A DNA stretch of 64,000 nt from Seiridium cupressi (taxonomy: Eukaryota; Ascomycota; Sordariomycetes; Amphisphaeriales; Sporocadaceae), in the NCBI GenBank assembly GCA_036674765.1, contig JARVKI010000128.1:27602-91601 (forward strand), read 5' to 3'. The notes under the pieces were generated by a model. It was not told the DNA's origin. It saw only the letters and a list, made by a program, of their open reading frames with translations, and made no database searches. Both the position numbers and the translations under genes were made by a program. Each line of letters opens with the position of its first letter. Within the stretch, counting starts at the first letter, position 1. Shown piece by piece: positions 1 through 9,702 of the stretch.

Positions 1-762
1 GATGATGTGAGAGCCTCGTAACCAATGGCACTCAATTGGCTCATCTCCAAATCGCATTCACCGTCGGATCGGCCTGTCGACCGCGTCCCCAGTGCTGCCG
101 CTGACAGCCTCTGACAGCCTCTAGGGCTCAGGGTGAGACAGGCGCCATGACATGATGGCGCAAGTCAAAAATGCTCTCCAGTCTTGTCAAGCGGCCAGGC
201 GTGTCCGATGGCCTCCGTCTAGCGGCCCCAGTGGCTTGTACGATGATAAGATAAACATGGACTTTCTCCTTATCAGTCCAGAAATAATCTAGTCCGCCGC
301 CGTTTTCGGAAACGAGACCCCTCCTATTCACTGTGTCTCCCGGGCTTCCTCGCCATTCCCCTACCCATCATCTGCCATGGGGCTGGATAAGGGACCCCGT
401 TCAGGCCCGTTCAGGGTCCAGAATGGCGGGGATCTACATTGTACTTTATCTCGTGTCTGAGGGGTGTGGTGATCCGTTTGCGCCTTGACTCATTATCTGG
501 TGGTTCACGGCACCGCGTAGCATTCACCGACTCGGGAATATTATATGGTAATCTAGTTTCTACTGTGGCACGGCTTTGCGATTTCGCCTTCCTGCTAGCT
601 GTCTTTTATTTTCTCTCTTTATCTACCAAGAGACCTTTGTCCAGTGACACCACACCCATCTGTCTGTTCATCTCTACACTCCAAAAGCTGTTTCCATCGC
701 CCTTATCGCGGAACATCGTCATCCTCTGTCCTATCCCACCGCCCCGACAAACGAAGCAAAAG
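1..762. other. Upstream region without a recognised gene
   Basis: No supported coding region. The stretch holds the promoter and 5' leader of the SDR gene that starts at 763; the leader is pyrimidine-rich from about 580 to 760, as is common just upstream of fungal start codons. Short open frames here lack family resemblance or splice support. Confidence 0.6.
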
Positions 763-1805
763 ATGGGTTCTCTGTTCGATGCTCCCAAGGGTCGTTTGCA
801 CGGCAAGAATGCCATTGTCACTGGCGCTGCTGGGTAAGTCGCAACCTGCGGTTCCTCGGCAAACAACCATACGCCGCTTCGGTCGCACTGCGGCGGCGGC
901 AGTTGGAGGTCGAGCGAAGAACAACGATAATGTGTCATGGCTAACACCAACAGTGGCATTGGCCTCGAGACTTGCATTCTGTTCGCCCGCGAAGGCGCCA
1001 GCATATTGATGACGGATATCTCGGAGCCTGCTCTCGAGAAGGCCAAGGTCAAGGTCACCCAGCTGGTCCCCAATGCAGGCCGCATCGAGACAACGGTATG
1101 CCTTCGTCTCCGTAGCTGAGGCTGGGAGATGGTGTGCTGATTCGTGCTATACAGGTGTGCGACGTCTCCAAGGAAGCTCAGGTGCAGGCTGCCGTCGAAT
1201 CGCTCGACTCGTGGGGTGGACTCGATATCATATTCAACAACGCTGGCATCATGCACGCGCAGGATGACGATGCTGTCGGCACGCCCGAGAACATCTGGGA
1301 CCTGACCATGAACATCAACGTCAAGGGCGTCTGGTACGGCTCCAAGCACGCCGTGCTCTCCCTGCGCAAGCACAAGAAGACCAAGGGCAGCATCATCAAC
1401 ACGGCATCCGTCGTCGCCCTGGTCGGCTCTGCGACCCCCCAGCTGGCCTACACTGCCTCCAAGGGTGCCGTGCTGGCCATGACACGCGAGCTTGCCATCG
1501 TCCACGCCCGCGAGGGCTTCCGTTTCAACAGCTTGTGCCCGGCACCGCTGAACACCCCCCTCCTCCAAGACTGGCTCGGCGACGACATCCCCAAGCGCAT
1601 GCGACGTGAGATCCACTTTCCGTCTGGGCGATTTGGCGAAGCCATTGAACAGGCGCAGGCCGTTCTGTTCTTGGCGAGCGATGAGGCAAGCTTCGTCAAC
1701 GGACACGAGATGGTTGTCGATGGCGGCATGACCAAAGCTTATGTAACGCCCGAGGGACAGCCTACCGAGGCCCCTATCAACAACGCTTTGAAGGAGGAGC
1801 TTTGA
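763..1805 (+). CDS. Short-chain dehydrogenase/reductase (classical SDR)
   Basis: Three exons (763-833, 954-1095, 1155-1805) joined by GTAAGT..CAG and GTATGC..CAG introns give 287 residues, the usual size of a classical SDR. The first intron splits the cofactor loop, and joining rebuilds TGAAGGIG, the NAD(P)-binding TGxxxGxG motif, near residue 21. Further family marks are the NNAG motif, a serine in the SIINTAS segment and the YTASK (YxxxK) catalytic pair. By family knowledge it is an NAD(P)-dependent alcohol/ketone oxidoreductase; the substrate cannot be read from sequence. No targeting peptide or membrane segment is visible, so a cytosolic enzyme is likely. It converges with the methylisocitrate lyase gene downstream, with no sign of a shared pathway. 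The start gives the complete Rossmann N-terminus and follows a pyrimidine-rich leader. Confidence 0.9.
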
Positions 1806-2170
1806 AGAATTGATCCAGAGATCTGCTTGTTGCGGGACTGACAGCTGAAGGGAAAGCCAGATGGATGGTCAGCTTTTATGACATGAGATGCTCGGAGAAT
1901 GGAGTCAGGGTTTTGCGTTTTGCTACTACAGGATGTGCGGATTCCCCCAAGAATGTTTCCGTGGTCGGTTGTGTACACGTGGTTCACGATAGACTTGGCA
2001 TGGTAATGCGGGTGTTAATATCACGACTTGCATTTATGAAGGAATGGGTGGTATTTCAAATAGGAAATCACACTGGTATATTCAAAACCTGACCATATGA
2101 TGCCGCTCCGTAAACGCCACTCAATGCTGCTCCTTTCCTTATCACCACTCTTCTCCAAGCTTCTTGTGGC
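1806..2170. other. Convergent 3' intergenic region
   Basis: Lies between the 3' ends of the SDR (+) and the methylisocitrate lyase gene (-). It presumably carries both 3' UTRs. No gene, repeat or structured element was recognised. Confidence 0.6.
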
Positions 2171-3982
2171 TCAGTGAAATTGACCTTCGGTGTTTCCTTC
2201 CCCCATACTTTTGCTTCCACTGCTGCCGCTCTGTATGGCTCCGAGGATGCCGTCAATATAGCTAGCACCGCTCCATTTCTGATGCGTCAAGACATCGCAC
2301 CCAAGGTCCTTCTCTCTCCTCTGTACGAGATTCACATACGCAAGCATGCCGTCCTTCTTGTACTCCTTGGAAAGCTCATTGGTGATGGTAGCTGTGCTGT
2401 GGAGGCCGGCCAGAGAAATCAATTGCAGCACGAAGCCCTCCTTCGCAATATCCCAGATGAACGACTTTAGAGTTTCATCCGTGAAGCCATGAGACATCCA
2501 ATTGAACGACGGGGATAGGTTATACACTAACCCCTTGCCTGGATACACTTGTCTAACGGCACGACCTAATTTGGCTGCTACCTCCACGTTCGGATCGCCT
2601 GTTTCGACCCAGAGGAGATCCGCGTAGGGCCCAAAAGCGACAGCACGTTTGGTGGCAGCCTTCATACCGGCCCGGAAATGGTAGAACCCCTCACGGGTAC
2701 GCGGTATATCCCAATCGAAGTAGATCGGCTTGCTGGTATATTGCTTGGCAAGTTCACGGCGCTTGGAAATGCCCATGTTCGCATCTGCCTCGACTGCCTT
2801 TGTATATGCACTGATATTGTCTTCGGACACTCCTTGAGCTCGCAGTTGTTCGACGGCTGCCTCGTCAAAGGTCACAAGCCGTGTCTTCTTGACCCAATCA
2901 GCTTCAAACGCGTCGATTTCAGCCCCTGATGCACCCGAGGCTTCCATGTCCTGGAGCGTCTCGGCCAGTGGAGCAATGCCTTCTTCTGCAATGCCTTCTT
3001 CTGCAATGCCGAGAATGAACTCGTGATCCCGCACATCAATGGCGCTTGAGATGAGTTTGCCACTTTCCGAGTCGGTACGGGCAATGACGAGGTTTTCGGA
3101 TCCCATGACGTCCCACTGGAATCGAGCTGCCAGCAGCCGGTTGATGTGTTCGCCCGTGGGTACCAACACCTTGCCGGCCAAATGGCCACACTTCTTTCCG
3201 CCATGTAATTGGTCCTCAAAGTGTACAGCTGCAGCGCCGTTTTCCGCGAAGAGTTTCGCCAACTTGAGCACAGCACTCAGTCCACCATGCCCAGTGTCAC
3301 CGTCTGCGATGATCGGCCGGAAATAGTCGACGTATGGCGTCTTGGCGCGGGCTTCGGCCGACATCTTCCTGCGCAGATCCCACTGCTTCCGATCGTGCAT
3401 CGATTGCGCCTTGGCCATGCGCTGGACCTGATTGGGGACGGTATTGTATGGATAGTCGCCAAAGTCGGGCGAGACCTCGTTCGTGGTGGTGAGAACGGAC
3501 GAGCAAGCCCAGCCAGAAAGGTACAGGACCTCCTGGTGCGGTGCCTGCTGCGTCATTTGCACCGGGTCAATAGCGCCCATGGTGTGTATCGGCTGGCCCT
3601 TGGCTGCCCTCTCTTTGACTAGGTTAAACAGCTTTCTCGCCATGAGCGAGCTCGGGAAGCTTTGCAGTTGCGACCCGCGTTTCGAAACAACATCGGCGGC
3701 GCTGTATGATCTCTTGATTCCCTCGTATCGAGGACTAGCCCACCAAGCCTCGACATCCCTGATCTGTTTTTCGTAGAGAGCATCTTCTGCCGCGCCGGCC
3801 TTGTCGGTTTCGGCGAGAAGTTGAAAAGAATCGGATGGAAGGGCGGTAGAGACTGGAGGATTGACTGGAGACATCCTGAATGTGCTTGTCGAGAGTGGCC
3901 GTGCAATGGAGAAGACGGGACGTGTCGTACGCAATGGCAATGCTGCCCGGCGAGTGCCTCGGCCCACCACCCGGCGAAGCAT
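2171..3982 (-). CDS. Mitochondrial 2-methylisocitrate lyase
   Basis: Isocitrate lyase superfamily protein of 603 residues in one exon. The active-site KKCGH motif is present (K-K-C-G-H, about residue 236), followed by the conserved [10 protein letters not shown] and ARTDSE segments. I chose the ATG at 3982 rather than upstream open sequence because it begins a typical mitochondrial presequence (Met-Leu-Arg-Arg, rich in Arg/Ser/Thr and free of acidic residues for about 40 residues), and the length then fits fungal methylisocitrate lyases. There is no peroxisomal SKL-like C-terminus, unlike glyoxylate-cycle isocitrate lyase. The enzyme splits 2-methylisocitrate to pyruvate and succinate. The divergent neighbour is 2-methylcitrate synthase, the first enzyme of the same cycle. 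Odd: an exact 15-bp tandem duplication (about 2985-3014) adds an extra GIAEE unit. Plain isocitrate lyase is the alternative, less likely given targeting and context. Confidence 0.88.
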   Translation of the reverse strand: MLRRVVGRGTRRAALPLRTTRPVFSIARPLSTSTFRMSPVNPPVSTALPSDSFQLLAETDKAGAAEDALYEKQIRDVEAWWASPRYEGIKRSYSAADVVSKRGSQLQSFPSSLMARKLFNLVKERAAKGQPIHTMGAIDPVQMTQQAPHQEVLYLSGWACSSVLTTTNEVSPDFGDYPYNTVPNQVQRMAKAQSMHDRKQWDLRRKMSAEARAKTPYVDYFRPIIADGDTGHGGLSAVLKLAKLFAENGAAAVHFEDQLHGGKKCGHLAGKVLVPTGEHINRLLAARFQWDVMGSENLVIARTDSESGKLISSAIDVRDHEFILGIAEEGIAEEGIAPLAETLQDMEASGASGAEIDAFEADWVKKTRLVTFDEAAVEQLRAQGVSEDNISAYTKAVEADANMGISKRRELAKQYTSKPIYFDWDIPRTREGFYHFRAGMKAATKRAVAFGPYADLLWVETGDPNVEVAAKLGRAVRQVYPGKGLVYNLSPSFNWMSHGFTDETLKSFIWDIAKEGFVLQLISLAGLHSTATITNELSKEYKKDGMLAYVNLVQRREKDLGCDVLTHQKWSGASYIDGILGAIQSGSSGSKSMGEGNTEGQFH

Positions 3983-4827
3983 GATGTCTGGTTGTATTCC
4001 AAACAATCTATATATCGAGTCGAGCCACTTGCCGAGTTCTACAGAGCGACAAGTTCGAAGGTGGCAAGTATTGTTGGCGACTTTCGTGTTGTTGTGAGAT
4101 GGGGTCGAGGTCGACGTTATAGCCGAAAGACTGCGCAACTTCTTCGGAAAATGTTGCCGCCTGATAAATAACGCTGATCAGTCAGCAGGACTGTGGTTTG
4201 CCGAACTGGTCACGCTTCCGCAGTCGCTGGGCTCAGGAGGGCGATGGTGAGGACAAGCACTGTAGTTGGACCTTGGTTATGCGGTAGCCGTTTGCCGATT
4301 GGATCAAGAACTCGGCATTGCAGGGCAGAGCCCACTCAGGACTACTGTTCGATTGGGCAATTGAGGGCGATAGATGGGGAATGAGGGGGATCCGCCGACA
4401 TGTAAAGCCACGGGCTACGGGCTGATGGCTGGGGTCCAAGAGCGCCAAAGCACTGTCAGGGGTCTGTCGATCCACCCCCGTAACCCCGAGAGAGAGCCCC
4501 CGAGCGACGGTTTCCCTCGGTTCATGCGGGGGAGCTTGGTGTCTAGGTGTAGCGCACCCCTCCCCCGCAGTGGCTGGCTCGTCGTCGCCGAGCTTCAAAA
4601 GGCGGCTGGGTAATTTTATTGCGGTCTTGTCCGAACTATTTTCTCCTTCATGCTTTTCTTTTTCTACATTCTCAGCGCTTGCATTTCTTGTATACAGCCT
4701 ATAGCCAAGTATTTCGAGCTATTGGGTACAGTCAACTGACTTATACACGTGCAACCAACTGGCGTGGCTTTCCCCTTGTCATTGCCGAGGTAGAGACACA
4801 CCGCATTGTCTACCAAGGTCGGATACC
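3983..4827. promoter_or_regulatory. Shared divergent promoter of the methylcitrate-cycle genes
   Basis: An 845-bp region separates the start codons of 2-methylisocitrate lyase (-) and 2-methylcitrate synthase (+), so both are probably co-controlled from it. It contains sequences fitting the short CreA carbon-repression consensus SYGGRG: CTGGGG at 4429-4434, GCGGGG at 4526-4531 and the reverse form CCCCGC at 4563-4568. Three matches to so short a motif could be chance. A pyrimidine-rich leader from about 4640 to 4700 precedes the synthase. No coding sequence is supported here. Confidence 0.6.
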
Positions 4828-6402
4828 ATGACTACGCATTTGAGAGCAACGTCGAGGGTGATTGGGGGCATTCGGGTAAGTACAGAAGCCATGAGCCCCT
4901 TGCTGTCTCTTGACAGTCGATACTTTGTCTTACTATACTTCGTGTTCGTATGCTGAAAACGAATACTGCATCTAGCCCCGCGCCGCCCAGCTCGCTACGG
5001 TTCCGGTAACGCGATGCTACTCATCTTCGTCCGAGCCCGACTTGAAGGAGACCTTGAAAGAGGTCATCCCAGCAAAGCGCGAGCTTCTTAAGAAGGTGAA
5101 AGCTATCGGCTCCAAGGTGATTGGCGAGGTCAAGATTGAAAACACAATCGGCGGCATGAGGTATGCGGCATTCCGACCTCGAGCACCGGTGGTATGATTC
5201 GGAGCTGACCATACACTAGAGGGCTGAAAGCAATGGTCTGGGAAGGCTCAGTGCTCGATGCGAACGAAGGCATCCGGTTCCATGGCCGGACGATCAAGGA
5301 CTGCCAGCAGGAGCTCCCGAAGGGAAAGACAGGGACGGAAATGTTGCCTGAAGCCATGTTCTGGTTGCTGCTCACCGGCAAAGTTCCCTCGGTTGGTCAG
5401 GTCAGACAATTCTCTCGGGAGCTCGCAGAACAGGCGGCACTCCCGGATTTCGTCAACAAGATACTCGACAACTTTCCCAAAGACCTGCACCCCATGACTC
5501 AGTTTGCGATTGCAGTGAGCGCCTTGAACTACACATCCAAGTTCGCCAAGGCATACGAAAGTGGCCTGAACAAGTCCGAGTATTGGGAGCCTACCTTTGA
5601 TGACTGCATAAGCCTGCTCGCTAAGCTGCCCACGATCGCAGCCAAGATCTACCAGAATTCATATCGCGATGGTGGGGCTTTACCCGCCGATGTTGACCTG
5701 GAGCAGGATTGGTCGTACAACTTTGCCGCCATGCTCGGCAAGGGAGGCAAGGAGAACGAAAATTTCCAAGATCTGCTCAGACTGTACCTGGCTCTCCATG
5801 GAGACCACGAGGGTGGGAATGTCTCTGCGCACACCACGCACTTGGTAGGAAGTGCCCTGAGTGACCCTTTCCTCAGCTATAGCGCTGGTCTTCAGGGGCT
5901 GGCAGGCCCCCTACACGGTTTAGCCGCTCAGGAGGTCTTGCGATGGATCCTACAGATGAAGCAGGCCATTCCGGACAGCTACAGCGAAAAGGAAGTTCAC
6001 GATTACCTGTGGTCGACGCTCAACTCGGGCAGAGTTGTGCCGGGCTATGGCCATGCGGTGCTCCGTAAACCCGATCCCCGGTTCGAAGCCCTTATGGACT
6101 ATGCTGCCTCTCGACCTGAGATCGCCAAAGATCCCATCTTCCAACTCGTCAAGATCAACAGCGAGGTGGCACCAGAAGTGCTGAAGAAACATGGCAAGAC
6201 CAAAAACCCTTACCCGAACGTCGACTCAAGCTCTGGTGTCTTATTTCATCACTATGGATTCCACGAGACTCTGTACTACACCGCAACTTTCGGTGTGAGC
6301 AGAGGCTTGGGGCCACTGGCTCAGCTTATTTGGGACCGTGCATTGGGTCTCCCAATTGAGCGACCCAAGAGCGTCAATTTGGAGGGTTTGCTGAAGGCAT
6401 AG
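4828..6402 (+). CDS. Mitochondrial 2-methylcitrate synthase
   Basis: Three exons (4828-4875, 4976-5160, 5220-6402) give 471 residues of the citrate synthase family. The N-terminus is Arg/Ser/Thr-rich (Met-Thr-Thr-His-Leu-Arg-Ala-Thr) and ends near a CYSSSS segment, consistent with a mitochondrial presequence. Family marks are the IGGMRGLKAMVWEGS strand, GDHEGGN, the GPLHGLA histidine, VPGYGHAVLR with the third histidine, and a late Asp in the VDSSSG segment before FHHYGF. The closing segment LGLPIERPKSVNLEGLLKA resembles fungal methylcitrate synthases. It condenses propionyl-CoA with oxaloacetate, the entry step of propionate detoxification, and may also use acetyl-CoA. Pairing with methylisocitrate lyase on the opposite strand is the main reason to prefer methylcitrate synthase over citrate synthase. 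Confidence 0.9.
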
Positions 6403-7961
6403 TCAACTCACTAGCACTGGAAGTTCAAGGCGTTTGGTTGACATATTGAAATATTAGAATCATTTACATAGGTCCCCGTAGTTTCCAAATGCTACCTACA
6501 TATCCTCACTTGTCTAGTGCTACGGTACTGCCTTAATCCACTCGTCTCCCTTGCTTGCTCACCGTAAATTGTCGGCCAGAAGAGGATGGAGTTCCAGTGT
6601 CATATGATCGTTCCGGGTCTCGCCAGAAAGACCACACAGGAGAAGGCCCCCCCCCCTTGGATCCTGTAAGCGAAGCTGCACGAAATCTGTGCGTTTGATT
6701 AATTGATTAGTGTCATTTATCATGCTTCGTCACAGGCTGAGGAATGGGATTATGTATTCCAGTCGGCGGAATTTTGATTTGCAGGCTTGACTACATAACC
6801 TAACCTAGGTAAGCTTTAAATCCGGATTCGAGCCGATGCTGGACGATATCATCAACAGTCCAGACGAGCCAGCTGGGAATTCAGACCTTGGTCTTCGCTC
6901 CTGAAAACGAGCTGTTATTCATATGGAGTGACATCATTCGCTGCCGGCGGAACTTTACATGGAGTCCATTTAGGACGACCCCTGATCTTCAATAATGAGG
7001 CTAAATCAACATTTAGCCATGATTGGGCGAGGCATCTGCAAGACGAACTACTAGGCACTAGAGGTAATATATATTGTATTTGCGCCAAAACCACGGGCTT
7101 CACTAAGCTCCGTGATGAGCATCTCCTTTGCGAACAGCTGCTGGCGGAAGCCGGACGTAAAGGACCAACAAAACGACGTCGAAGTGTACTTGCGCATTTG
7201 TCCCCAGGCTCAGGGCCATATACGCATGCTGTAACACACAAGAATCAGTATACCCCTCATGGTTGAATCGTTATACGCGTGCTCACTCTGCGGGTCAATA
7301 AACAGCTGCGATATCCCCCAGCTTGACCTCCGCAGTCGCCGGAGCTTGTAGGTGCATTTGTAATTTAAGCTTAATCTAAGCGGACAACTGGGTGGTACGA
7401 AAATAGCATCGAAATGCTGCTATGGGACTCTGGGCCTGGGAAAGTTAGTCACAGGATGGTTGGCTAACGGATACTCCCAGAGCCACGTGGTGCTGAAGCC
7501 AGCTTTGGAGGAGGCAGGGAATATCGGAATTGCTCAACACTCACCTTAGACCCAGATTCCTGGTCTATCCTAGTGTCTATAGTTTGACAATATCATGCCA
7601 TTAGGGCCAGACAGGGCGTCTACTCAGCCGCGTGCTATAATAAGAAAGACCTCACAACAACACAGTCTAGGCCTAGCGATTTAGAACGAACTACTCTTGG
7701 CCCAATATGAATTCATCTAACATCTGACTACTTCGGTCAAAGCGCAATATATGGAGCTGGCTAGATGAGGCGGGGAAACAGAGCTGACTGAATTTAGTCT
7801 TTGGGGGCTTTGATCAAGCAATCTATGATGATGGTGAAGCGGCACACAAGTCACTTCTCGTGACGCTGCGTAATATCCTCCAGATCTCGAATCCCCGCAT
7901 CGTGCGTTCGGTATGCTGGGATAGACGACGGCTCTTTGGGCGATGATATACACGAGCTGTC
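6403..7961. other. Gene-poor interval
   Basis: No convincing gene over about 1.6 kb. It contains a run of C residues near 6648-6657 and scattered open frames of up to 112 codons without family resemblance. The distal part is the promoter of the DUF4360 gene. Confidence 0.55.
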
Positions 7962-7969
7962 TATAAATA
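7962..7969 (+). promoter_or_regulatory. TATA box upstream of the DUF4360 gene
   Basis: TATAAATA lies 121 bp upstream of the start codon at 8091 in the correct orientation. A strong TATA element is common for highly or conditionally expressed secreted-protein genes. Confidence 0.45.
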
Positions 7970-8090
7970 TTGGTCATCATCCTTCTCTTCCCACTGTCAC
8001 AAGCACAGACAATCCGGTACGCTTCCTCCCTCGATTCTAAAGACTCCCATTGCACCTAGTTCGGCTCGAACCTTTTTCAACAGGTCTAAG

Positions 8091-8875
8091 ATGCGCTTCT
8101 CCGTTGCTGCTCTCGCACCGGTCCTAGTTGTAACTAGTCCTCTCGGTTCAGAAGGCTCCACAAATGGTGATATTCCATCCCCTGATCAAATTCAGATCAT
8201 CAGCACCTCGAACTCTGGAAATGGGTGTCCCCAGGGTACCGTAACCACCGACATATCTCCCGACAGAACTGTTAGTCTCATCCATGATCTAGTCGACCTA
8301 CTGTGTTCCTCATCATCACATCACCCGTAACTGTACCCAAGCGCTCACGTACCCCAGGTTGTCACTTTCGGCTTTGACAGTTTTCAGACTTACATTGGGC
8401 CTGGGTTCACTGCCGCGGACAAAACCAAGAACTGCCAACTTCACTTGAACCTGAAGTACCCTGGAGGTTTCCAATTCGCCATCGTCGAGTCCACCTATCA
8501 TGGATATGCCCAGCTAGACCAGGGAGTCATGGGCACTTTCTATTCGACTTACTACTTCTCCCAAGACGCAGCAGCCACGGTATGTATTCCAAGAAATCCT
8601 GGCCTCGGTAATCGACTCACAACTTGTAGACCACTACCCAGACTTCCATCACCGGAGACGACGTCTGGTCTCAGGGTCAGGTGTACACCAAGCAAGATCA
8701 GATCCCCACTACTTCAGTGGTCTGGTCTCCCTGCGGACAGACGGGTATCCTGAACATCAACAACCGCATCGCGCTGACCAGCAGCAACTCGTCTGCCGCC
8801 GGTCAAATTTCAGATGATGACGCCACTGTTGCTTTCAACCAACAGATTCATGTCAGCTGGCAGGCATGCAAGTAG
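8091..8875 (+). CDS. Secreted DUF4360 family protein
   Basis: Three exons (8091-8270, 8358-8579, 8630-8875), all joined in phase 0, give 215 residues. The first 20 or so residues form a signal peptide (MRF followed by a hydrophobic stretch). The rest matches fungal DUF4360 proteins: a CPQGTV start to the domain, ISPDRT with VVTFGFDSFQTYIGPG, the K-NCQLHLNLKYPGGFQ core, YHGYAQLDQGV and FYSTYYFSQDA, ending close to a terminal Cys. Proteins of this family are small, secreted and of unknown function; some are induced during host or substrate contact. A TATA box lies 121 bp upstream. The next gene on the same strand is a broken GMC oxidoreductase; no functional link is visible. Confidence 0.88.
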
Positions 8876-9702
8876 AGGGTAGATCTCCCTTCGCTGGAAC
8901 TGATTCACTTTTCCAGTTAATCACAAAACCGTAGGGCTTTCTGCAGCCAGACATAACTGGAAGGGGGTGGTGGTGATTTTATTATACGTAACCGTAGGTC
9001 ATCTTGTCTCTAATGTTTACTCTATCAGGGGCATCAGCATAACTCAATCAAGCTTGCATATCAACTTCTTCGAAACTCTGTATCTCCCCTGCGCGATCAA
9101 GCTGTGTTTCACCAAGTCAGATTTTGAATGCTAGCTCATGTCTACCGTAGGCTAGTTAGTGCCTGGTAGGGCTGACAACGAGCAGTCTGAGCTTTGAGGG
9201 GATCTCATCTCATTCCGATGCAAACGATGATTCCGAAAAGAACTCGATTCCGCTGATCTAACTCATTCCGAGTCACTAGCTATTCCGCCAGCTGTGCAGC
9301 TGCCATACCTAGTTCTGCCACTAAATACCTTGATTCCACCTCCCCATGGGGAAGCCTGGATTCCCCACAGTCCGTCCCTCATAAGAGCTACAAGTGCGGC
9401 ACTGCCGACCAATCACGGCACATTACTCTGTAGGCACAGACATCGCGGTACACGCAAGACTTCGACTAAGCGTTGTGCATCACTCGAGATGCGGGGTTAC
9501 AAAGCAGTTACCAGCTGCGATCTACTGGGATTCCGACTTGGCGGGAACATCATCATCTACCACGGTCATACACTCCTCCGAGTTTCCGATGACATATAAA
9601 TCGCAATACTTCATGGCGGAATTCATGAGCCCCGTCAGACAGTTGACGAGCTGAATAGATCATCGAGACGGGTGGTTTTTTATTCTCAAGTAAATCAGCG
9701 AG
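8876..9702. other. Interval upstream of the GMC oxidoreductase
   Basis: No gene supported. The middle part carries the regular ATTCCG array described separately; a further ATTCCG lies at 9530-9535. The 3' end is the promoter and leader of the GMC gene starting at 9703. Confidence 0.5.
9212..9287 (+). repeat. Array of five ATTCCG hexamers at 17-18 bp spacing
   Basis: ATTCCG begins at 9212, 9230, 9247, 9265 and 9282, that is at steps of 18, 17, 18 and 17 bp, all in the same orientation. The bases between copies are only loosely alike. It lies about 415-490 bp upstream of the GMC oxidoreductase start. It may be an old minisatellite or an ordered series of binding sites: the reverse complement CGGAAT holds the CGG triplet recognised by Zn2Cys6 regulators. 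Confidence 0.6.

Noticed and set aside
606..1706. 366-codon open frame on the minus strand over the SDR gene
   Set aside because: It is antisense to the spliced SDR, whose motifs and introns are convincing, and it resembles no family.
6820..6845. tRNA-like TTCGAGCC sequence
   Set aside because: The T-stem pairs only three bases and no acceptor stem, D arm or anticodon arm can be drawn.
6928..7266. 112-codon plus-strand frame
   Set aside because: No domain, no supporting introns, and a mixed composition typical of chance open frames.
7717..8055. 112-codon minus-strand frame upstream of DUF4360
   Set aside because: Composition is not protein-like and it overlaps the TATA box and leader of the secreted-protein gene.
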